Of a stretch of 64,000 nucleotides of DNA, positions 56,715 to 64,000 are shown piece after piece. Numbering within the stretch: the first letter of the stretch is position 1; every line of letters begins with the position of its first letter. The notes under the pieces are model-generated. The model was not told the DNA's origin and searched no databases. It saw only the letters and a list, made by a program, of their open reading frames with translations. The stretch spans positions 44,578,914 to 44,642,913 of the forward strand of contig NC_061794.1 of NCBI RefSeq assembly GCF_021462225.1, read 5' to 3'. The stretch comes from Girardinichthys multiradiatus. Lineage: Eukaryota > Chordata > Actinopteri > Cyprinodontiformes > Goodeidae. The position numbers and the translations under genes are program-made.

Positions 56715-58765
56715 TAATAATAAAAAAATATACACAAAGGGTGGCAACAAAGACTGTAAACCCAACAACACTGTAGAAAGAAGAAACAACAAATGAGGAT
56801 TAACAGAAAAGTGAGAGAGCAAATAGAAAAGAGATGAGGAGACGAGACAAAAGAAGATAGGAGGAGGACGACCAAATTCTGTGTTGCAAAGAAAACAAGA
56901 ATGAATAGAAATGGAAAGAGGTAGAGAGACTTTAGTTAATAGAAGAGGAAGTTAAAAAAAAGATTTTAGGAAACTTCTCTAATAAAAAAAAATTAAAGCT
57001 GGTGTGATATATATATGACAACACAAAAAAAGAATAAAACAAGTTCTCTGGAGCAAACAAACAGGCGCTGTATGTACAGAGAGTGGCAGTCATCTCTGTC
57101 AGCAGCCATTAATGTTGCTGCCAGCTCCTCTCTGGAGATGTTCAGCCTGAGGAGGGTCTGGCTGCAATAAGAGGTTTCTCCAAGAATTATTCACTCATCT
57201 CAAATTCAGAGGAGAGTCTGAAATTTGGACGAGATCAGTGAGAAAGTCTCAGCACATCATTACAAGCAGGTGGCACTATGCGTGGTTTAGATTACAGGGA
57301 CCATATGGAAGCAGGAAAGATTTTCATTCGTTTCTGCTTCTTATTGAAATCAGTATCTCCCATTTTTTCTTGTTTTAAATTGTGTACCCATTAGGTAATT
57401 GCAGGTTTCTTTAAACTTTTATTTAATTAAATGTGAATAGAATATACTGAATAATATATACAAATCTATTTACTTAAATCAATAAATGAAATAGTATAAA
57501 ACGTAGTTAAATTTGAAGTGAAAACGAGGGCCAGAGACATTTTAAAACAGTAATTATCTTACTTTTCCATTCAGTTATCTTAACAAAAGGCCAGTGAAAC
57601 ATAAAGACCAGTCTGAATGCAAACTGAACCCCTGTGGTTTTACTTTGTTTGCTAAGATCTCTGACTTCATGGCTGTATTAGACAGTAGCACATGTAGATG
57701 CCTGCCATATGTTTAAGTGTAGCCAGGTTAAGCTTCGTTAAACTATATTAAAGTCTATTAACAAATCCAAAAGCATATCATAGCCAATCAAAAATCAATT
57801 TAAAGGATGATTCACTATTGAGGTCTACCTCTCCTTATAAACATATTGGGAGAGTTTTGAATATTTTCAAGGTTCTGTTTGGATTCTATTTTAAAACCTT
57901 GGTAGTAGAACCTTTTCTGGTGTGAAATTGTATTTAATGCCTATAAGTGCCATGGTGGTCTTCATTGCCATTACAAGTAAACCAAAAAAAGGCCCTTTTG
58001 CTATTTTAGATAAAACTACAGGAAATACAAAAATTTTTATGACCCTTCACACTGGGTTAAGACCACCTCCAGGTCTCCATGACTTCCACAAAAACTTGTC
58101 ACTAGATAATGATGAATGTTTGGAAAACACCAATTTATTATAAAAACGTGTCATAATGATCATCTGAGTGCTTAGTACAGCACAACACTTATTAGCCACA
58201 TTTAGAAATTTTGATTTGAAGTTCATTTATTAAGTGATAATAATTTAATGTCTTTTGAAATTATTTAATTTGATACGTTGTGGAGAAAATGCTCTTCTCA
58301 GTTTTCCAGTACACTAGAATGTATTGGAAAATGTCATAACTTGACAATGCTGACCTCTAGTGAAAGGTGTGATGAACACGCAGGGCCAAAAGCAGCATTT
58401 CTAGATCAAAATACCAACATACTCCACAATTAATTAAATTTGTTGCTTTGTTTTTAGCAGAAAACTATTTATTCATTAATTTTACTATTTTTGACTTGTG
58501 TTAATATTAGCCCGTTCCTACCAACTGCTTATACTGTATATTACCAGTCTGCTTTGTTCTTACCCAATCTGCGCAAAGGAAAGAAAGCTGCAGCAGATTT
58601 GACTAAAGTGAATGTCATATTTGTTATAGTTTCTATAGTTAGTGTTGAGCGAACCTTTAGAAAGTGAAAAAGTAAGAGTACTGAAATGTGTCAGATTTGT
58701 ATAAAACATGCAGAGTAAAAAGTAACATATTGTTGTATTTGTTTTTGGGAGGCAGGGGGGGGGGT
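56715..58765. other. No gene recognised
   Basis: AT-rich DNA with an A/G-rich patch at 56780-57060. A 73-codon frame at 57922-58143 has no recognised motif. Confidence 0.5.
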
Positions 58766-58767
58766 GC

Positions 58768-58962
58768 AAATTCAGTCAGTCCTTTTCTACCGCTTATTCC
58801 ATAGTGGGTCGCGGGGGAGCTGGTGCCTATCTCCAGCAGTCTATGGGCGAGAGGCAGGGTACACCCTGAACAAGTCGCCAGTCCATCGCAGGGCAACACA
58901 CAAACAACCATGCACACACTCATTCATACACCTAAGGGCAATTTAGAGTTACCAATTAACCT
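58768..58962 (-). mobile_element. 5'-truncated tRNA-headed SINE fragment
   Basis: CTTTTCTACCGCTTATTCCA, GGGTCGCGGGGGAGCTGG, AAGTCGCCAGTCCATCGCAG and CCTAAGGGCAATTTAGAG match the body of the SINE at 20890-21266. It lacks the head and ends where the LINE 3' region begins. Confidence 0.8.
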
Positions 58963-58974
58963 AAGGAAAGAAAA

Positions 58975-60324
58975 GTGAAACACTAATCATTATAGCTCTT
59001 TTAGAGGCTTCATCTAGGAGAGAAACACAGCTAAGCAGATTAACTCTGAGCCAGATTTCTAGTCTAGAGTATGAAAGAGAACACATACAGTTAGTCACAG
59101 TAAAAGCTCAGTCAGTAGGAGAGAGACAAGGTTAAACACTGAAAGACAGGGCCAAGTGGATCATCAGTAGAAGGTGAGCATTAAGTTGTTGCCAGCAGAA
59201 GCTTGGACGATGCCCCCCTCCATGAAGGTGTCACAGGTGAACACAGAGTCAGGCCAGGTGTAGCTTCTAGGAAGAGAAAAGAGAGAGAACATGAAATTAG
59301 AAGCTGAAATAACAACAAATAATGCAAAATTGGAGAGTAGTATTAGAATGTAGCTGAGAGAGTGAAAGTGGTCATTATGTCCTCCAGCAGCCTAAGCCTA
59401 TAGCAGCATAACTACAGAGATAGTTCAGGATAACCTAAGCCACTCTAACTATAAGCTTTATCAAAAAGGAAAGTTTTAAGCCTAGCCTTAAAAGTAGACA
59501 GGGTGTCTGCCTTACGGACTAAAACTGGGAGCTGGTTCCACAGGAGAGGAGCCTGATAACTAAAGGATCTGCCTCCCATTCTACTTCTAGAGACTCTAGG
59601 AACCACCAGTAAACCTGCAGTCTGAGAACGAAGTGCTCTGTTAGGAACATATGGACCAATCAGATCTCTGATGTATGATGGAGCTAGATCATTAAGGGCT
59701 TTAAATGTGAGGAGGATAATTTTAAATTCTATTCTTGTTTTAACAGGGAGCTAATGAAGGGAAGCTAAAATAGGAGAAATATGATCTCTCTTTTTAATTT
59801 TCATCAGAACTCTTGCTGCAGCATTTTGAATCAGCTGAAGGCTTTTAACTGCATTTTGTGGACATCCTGATAGTAAAGACTTACAATAGTCCAGCCTTGA
59901 AGTAACAAATGCTTGGACTAGTTTTTCAGCGTCACTCCTGGACAGGATATTTCTAATTTTGGCAATGTTCCGGAGATGAAAATCCTAGAAACTTGTTTAA
60001 TATGGGATTTAAATGACATGTCCTGGTCAAAAATAACACCAAGGTTTTTTTTTACTTTATTACCGCAGGTCAATTTAATGCCATCCACATTCATTGATTG
60101 ACTAAGCAGTTTCTTTTTCAAAGACTCCGGTCCAAAGATGACAACTTCTGTCTTGTCTGAATTTAGAAGCAGAAAGTCATCCAAGTTTTTATATCTTCAA
60201 GACATGCTTGTAGTCTATCTAACTGGTTGGGCTCATCAGGATTTATGCATAAATAAAGCTGAGTATCATCAGCAGAACAGTGAAAATGTATTCTATGCTG
60301 CCTGATAATTTTACATATTGGAAG
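58975..60324 (-). mobile_element. LINE fragment (RT C-terminal part and 3' region)
   Basis: Its 3' region (58975-59440) is homologous to the LINE remnant at 43640-44090. From about 59450 to 60324 the minus strand encodes, in broken frames, the polymerase end: FHCSADDTQLYLCINPDEPN (canonical YADD changed to SADD), DRLQACLEDIKTWM, LLLNSDKTEVVIFGP, LGVIFDQDMSFKSHIKQ, and further down the region for ALNDLAPSYIRDLI and RSRMGGRSFSYQAPLLWNQL. It is cut at 60325 by a Tc1-like element, and the upstream part is missing. Confidence 0.88.
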
Positions 60325-60326
60325 TA

Positions 60327-61387
60327 CAGGGGTTAAACAATGAAACTGAAACACCTGGTTTTAGACCACAATAATTTATTAGTATGGTGTAGGGCCTCCT
60401 TTTGCGGCCAATACAGCGTCAATTCGTCTTGGGAATGACATATACAAGTCCTGCACAGTGGTCAGAGGGATTTTATGCCATTCTTTGTGCAGGATAGTGG
60501 CCAGGTCACTACGTGATACTGGTGGAGGAAAACGTTTCCTGACTGGCTCCTCCAAAACACCCCAAAGTGGCTCAATAATATTTAGATCTGGTGACTGTGC
60601 AGGCCATGGGAGATGTTCAACTTCACTTTCATGTTCATCAAACCAATCTTTCACCAGTCTTGCTGTGTGTATTGGTGCATTGTCATCCTGATACACGGCA
60701 CCGCCTTCAGGATACAATGTTTGAACCATTGGATGCACATGGTCTTCAAGAATGGTTCGGTAGTCCTTGGCAGTGACGCGCCCATCTAGCACAAGTATTG
60801 GGCCAAGGGAATGCCATGATATGGCAGCCCAAACCATCACTGATCCACCCCCATGCTTCACTCTGGGCATGGAACAGTTTCTGGGTGGTACGCTTCTTTG
60901 GGGCTTCTCCACACCGTAACTCTCCTGGATGTGGGGAAAACAGTAAAGGTGGACTTATCAGAGAACAACACATGTTTCACATTGTCCACAGCCCAAGATT
61001 TGCGCTCCTTGCACCATTGAAACCGACGCTTGGCATTGGCATGAGTGACCAAAGGTTTGGCTATAGCAGCCCGGCCGTGTATATTGACCCTGTGGAGCTC
61101 CTGACAGACAGTTCTGGTGGAAACAGGAGAGTTGAGATGCACATTTAATTCTGCCGTGATTTGGGCAGCCGTGGTTTTATGTTTTTTGGATACAATCCGG
61201 GTTAGCACCCGAACATCCCTTTCAGACAGCTTCCTTTTGCGTCCACAGTTAATCCTGTTGGATGTGGTTTGTCCTTCTTGGTGGTATGCTGACATTACCC
61301 TGGATACCGTGGCTCTTGATACATCACAAAGACTTGCTGTCTTGGTCTCAGATGCGCCAGCAAGACGTGCACCAACAATTTGTCCTC
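60327..61387 (-). mobile_element. Tc1/mariner DD36E element, copy 3 (one end lost)
   Basis: TA at 60325-60326 precedes CAGGGGTTAAACAATGAAAC. The other terminal repeat and the first dozen transposase codons are missing: homology ends at about 61387 in CAATTTGTCCTCT, replaced by T-rich sequence and a GGCA minisatellite. Confidence 0.92.
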
Positions 61388-61502
61388 TTTTTTTCCCCTG
61401 GTGCCCTCTGGCACACTCTGGCATCCCCTGGCACGCCGTGGCATCCTCTGGCACCCTCGTGGCAGCTTTATGGCCTGGGACATCCAGCGTGTTTTTAAGC
61501 AT
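60379..61502 (-). pseudogene. DD36E transposase copy 3, fused at its N-terminus to minisatellite sequence
   Basis: From an ATG at 61502 a 214-codon frame encodes about 38 residues from the minisatellite (ending ECARGHQGKK) and then joins transposase at RGQIVGARLAGASETKTASL, keeping the helix-turn-helix. Gln is intact in AAQITAEL, unlike copies 1 and 2. The first catalytic Asp is in FSDKST, where Lys replaces the usual Glu. A one-base insertion near 60875 shifts the frame at AYHPE. The second piece (60912-60379) contains YQDDNAPIHTARLVKDWF and PDLNIIEPLW to the natural end KGGPTPY. It is the least damaged of the three copies: one frameshift apart from the replaced N-terminus. Confidence 0.9.
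61390..61470. repeat. GGCA-type minisatellite, unit about 10 bp
   Basis: About seven tandem variants of CCTCTGGCAC (CCCCTGGTGC, CCTCTGGCAC, ACTCTGGCAT, CCCCTGGCAC and so on). GGCA-rich text returns at 61870-61975 but is less regular. Confidence 0.8.
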
Positions 61503-61735
61503 TTATTTATAATTTTCTGTGAGTGACAATTCAGAATAACCGCTCGTGCTCTATAATAAACCTGCTGTTTGTGCAATAAATCTTCATCATCCTTTCAACA
61601 CGTCACACATACACATAGTGCTATTTATTTTCCATCTCAAGTAAATACAATCACCTTATGTTATGGGTTTAAAGCTGTTTGTTAAATAATAATCAATAAT
61701 GACATCATTATTTAAAGGTAACAGGCTATAACAAC

Positions 61736-61837
61736 AATGACATCCCGTTTGCCGATAATCAGCATTGGCATCACTTCCGGTGGCAGCTCCACAGACACTA
61801 TTAACTGTAATGACAACCCATTTACCGATTATCAGCA
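61736..61837 (+). repeat. Direct repeat of 29 bp
   Basis: AATGACATCCCGTTTGCCGA (61736 on) and AATGACAACCCATTTACCGA (61809 on) continue to ATCAGCA with four mismatches in 29 positions, 73 bp apart. Both lie in non-coding DNA. Confidence 0.85.
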
Positions 61838-61994
61838 ATAGCTTCCACAAAAACAGCGGCAACCGTCGTGGCAAGCTTTTACGGCCGGTGTGGCACCTTC
61901 TGGCATCATCGCGGAATCCCCTGCCACCCTGCGGCAGGCTGCCACCGGAACTGCCAATTCTGCCTGCCACTGCCACAAATTGAGCTCGGCCCTG

Positions 61995-62055
61995 CTGCCG
62001 GGAGTCCAATCCAGAACCTTCTTGCTGCAAGGATACAGTGCTACCTACAGCCCCT
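61995..62055 (-). mobile_element. tRNA-headed SINE head remnant
   Basis: GGGAGTCCAATCCAGAACCT, TCTTGCTGCAAGGATACAGT and GCTACC match the antisense B-box-to-A-box region of the SINE at 20890-21266. Only about 60 bp remain, 0.4 kb upstream of the tcea first exon. Confidence 0.65.
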
Positions 62056-62442
62056 GTTTCTGAGTCGAATAAAGGTATTTGAAACAAATTGTTTAATTCA
62101 GATGAGTTTTGCTTCCACATATTTTAATTAAAAAAATAACACATTTTTTAAATACGTTTGCTTCTTTACTAGGAAGAAACTTTCCAATCAGATCATATTT
62201 GTCATTCTTTTTAGACGTTTTTAGTTCCTTTAAGTAAATATCTGAGCTCACACTTAGAAGAAAGGCAAGACTTTGAGCTGGAGCAGTTGAGTTTTGGTCT
62301 ACCTAAACAAACTCCATCTCCCATCGTCCCCCGGTGTCACACCACAACAAACGAGAGAGGGACAGCAGCTGGGAGAGAAATCCGCAGACTCCGTGGAAAG
62401 GACAGAAAAACGGAGTGAGAGAGGGATTTTCCCCCTTCTTAA

Positions 62443-62478
62443 ATGGATGTTTCCACCGCAGCAGAGCAGCTCGACTGA
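62443..62478 (+). promoter_or_regulatory. Upstream ORF in the tcea 5' leader
   Basis: ATG GAT GTT begins an 11-residue frame (MDVSTAAEQLD) with TGA at 62476-62478, 19 bases before the main ATG. Its context (AAATGG, with A at -3 only if counted from AAA, and G at +4) is reasonable, so it could lower translation of the main frame. This holds only if transcription starts upstream of 62443, which the sequence does not show. Confidence 0.4.
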
Positions 62479-62497
62479 CGAGGAAGAGTCCGCAGAA

Positions 62498-62566
62498 ATG
62501 GCCAAAACCCAGGAGGTGGAGCGCATCGCTAAAAAGCTGGATAAAATGGTGCACAAGAAAAACACG
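62498..62566 (+). CDS. tcea: Transcription elongation factor TFIIS (tcea family), first coding exon
   Basis: Encodes MAKTQEVERIAKKLDKMVHK followed by KNT, then AACACG|GTGAGA, a good splice donor at phase 0. This is the opening helix of the TFIIS N-terminal (LW/TFS2N) domain: vertebrate TFIIS proteins start with a short acidic lead and xRIAKKxDKMVxKKN before GALDLLxELK in the next exon. TFIIS binds RNA polymerase II in the nucleus and stimulates cleavage of the backtracked transcript so that elongation resumes. The start has a strong context (A at -3, G at +4). The frame is open further upstream (to 62294), including a weaker ATG at 62449, so a longer N-terminus is possible. The paralogue (tcea1, tcea2 or tcea3) cannot be fixed from 23 residues; tcea2-like is my best guess. 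Remaining exons lie outside the window. Confidence 0.82.
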
Positions 62567-64000
62567 GTGAGATCACAAAGCAGTTGCTGCATCCGCGGAA
62601 TGAGAGCAACCATCAGGTGATGACTCTACCTTTAACTGGAGAGGGAGGGAAGATTCTGGAAACAGGGACAGCGGGTTTAAACACGGTTTGTTCCTGGTCT
62701 GTAAGAGATGATTTCAGTGTTTGTGTTGCTGGGAAAACACGCTAAGTTTCAGCTTGTTTTAAACTGGTTTGTTAGCTCGGAATCTCAACAGCCATTGGTC
62801 AGAAAGTTATCATTTAAATAAACAGACGCACCTGGAATTAGTTACGTCTTCAGTTCACTTGGTTTATACTTTAATTTTCTTCACCCTAAATTAATAAATC
62901 AACTTGTGTGTGCTTCTTGTATTCTAGCATTGATAACAACGCTTTAAAAAAAAATAAACAGCACTATAATTAAACTAAAACTACAAGCTGTTCCTAATTA
63001 AATAAATGATCAAATGAATGTTTTATTTGAACATGTGAAATAAGGAATGACAACTTTCTTTTTGATTTCATGTGTCAGGTTTAGGGTCACATGAGGTAAT
63101 ATGAGTCCCCCTTTAATTTTTCTCTCAACATCCTGTTTGGCCCTGCAGCTGCTTAAAGCTAATGCTACACATGTGGTGAATGTTAAAGTATTAATCTACC
63201 ATTGAGCTGCAGCTGCATTCAGTGTCCCCCTCATTTGGCTCAGACACAGAGAAAAAAAAAAAAAGAGTCGTAAACATGGTTTTGATTTTGTACAGTCTGT
63301 TAACATCCGGAGACGTTTAGTAGAGACATGGCGCACAAAACATCAAAATAGCTGTAAAAGAAAGTGTTTTCTTACATGCTAATCTAGCTGCACATGCTGC
63401 AGTTACCTCAGTGGTCTGGCTGTTTACTCCCTGCTCCCGATCCGAGGGTAGGACATCCGATGACACTTTAACCTTTCATCTGTACTGCAAAAACCGCCAC
63501 ATCCACAAACCTAACTACCTACAAACACTTATCCCCCCCAAAAATACAAAGAGACACCAAGAAACCTTTCAAAACAAATCCAGTTTTAACGTCACTGAAG
63601 ATCTTTGCTTTATCAGTTCCACAATTATTTATTATATTTTAAATTTAACAAGAAAGAAATGTCTGAATTGTTTTTAGTGGATTATTTTCAGTTTGTAGGT
63701 CCAGTGCATGTAGCACTGTGACAAAATCAACCCAGTGACAAAATCAACATGCAGAAATGGTTAAAAATCAAATTAAAAAATAAGCCAAACATTATAGAAA
63801 CAATATTGATAAAAACAATTTTTTTTTCACTGAAAAGAACAGATCTTTATTTGGCTTACTGCTAGAAAAGATATATACAATTATTTGTTCTTAAGTCTTA
63901 TATATTAGCAAACCTTTTAAAAGAGTTATAGTATGTTAAATCAAACGATTTTATCTGAAAGAACAATAAATGGAATTTCAAAAGATAACAAAATCATGTA
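62567..64000 (+). other. Start of intron 1 of the tcea gene
   Basis: Begins GTGAGATC after the first coding exon and runs to the window edge. No acceptor followed by GALDLL-like coding sequence was found in it, so the intron is at least 1.4 kb long. An 88-codon frame at 63411-63677 shows no TFIIS homology and is taken as chance. Confidence 0.65.

Noticed and set aside
63411..63677. Possible second exon of the tcea gene
   Set aside because: The translation does not resemble the expected GALDLL-type TFIIS sequence, and no suitable acceptor was seen.

Overview
The window looks like a gene-poor, repeat-rich stretch of a teleost fish nuclear genome. The evidence is several Tc1-like transposon families with typical fish terminal repeats, tRNA-headed teleost SINEs, fish L2/CR1/Rex-type LINE fragments ending in TTGAA tails, long CA microsatellites, low GC and spliced-gene architecture. 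Nothing bacterial or viral in layout (operons, Shine-Dalgarno sites, phage modules) was seen.

Only one host gene is well supported. It is the first coding exon of a TFIIS-type transcription elongation factor (tcea family) at 62498-62566 on the plus strand, with a strong start context, a short upstream ORF and a GTGAGA splice donor. The rest of that gene lies beyond the right edge. Two further minus-strand stretches (24174-24276 and 37349-37551) have ORF plus splice-donor signals but are unrecognised and weak.

Layout: 0-0.8 kb holds CA/TG microsatellites and a telomere-like/minisatellite composite. 1-4.4 kb is a pile of Tc1 and LINE relics plus a TA-flanked DD36E Tc1-like element. 4.4-10 kb is mostly unannotated AT-rich DNA with a Ty3/gypsy reverse transcriptase relic. 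10-18 kb holds a TIR element of unknown family, Tc1 relics, a broken LINE with ORF1 and RT pieces, and a second DD36E family. 18-24 kb is quiet DNA with SINE pieces. 24.4-26.7 kb is a 5'-truncated L2/CR1-like LINE ending at a perfect hairpin. 28.8-36 kb holds two copies of a retroposon carrying a small membrane-protein ORF, a decayed DD34E Tc1 element and SINEs. 41.9-44.1 kb is a LINE 3' region split by a DD36E element. 48.2-49.8 kb is a complete DD34E Tc1 element with an uninterrupted 334-codon transposase and nearly identical 200-bp inverted repeats. 54 kb has a TIR element. 59-61.4 kb repeats the LINE plus DD36E arrangement.

The elements are layered: transposons interrupt LINEs, a retroposon interrupts an LTR-like repeat, and a microsatellite has grown inside a SINE. 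The two most interesting systems are the intact Tc1 element and the retroposon family, whose 3' end matches the LINE tail and which encodes a roughly 106-residue single-pass membrane protein. All calls were made by eye; family names rest on remembered consensus features, not on searches.
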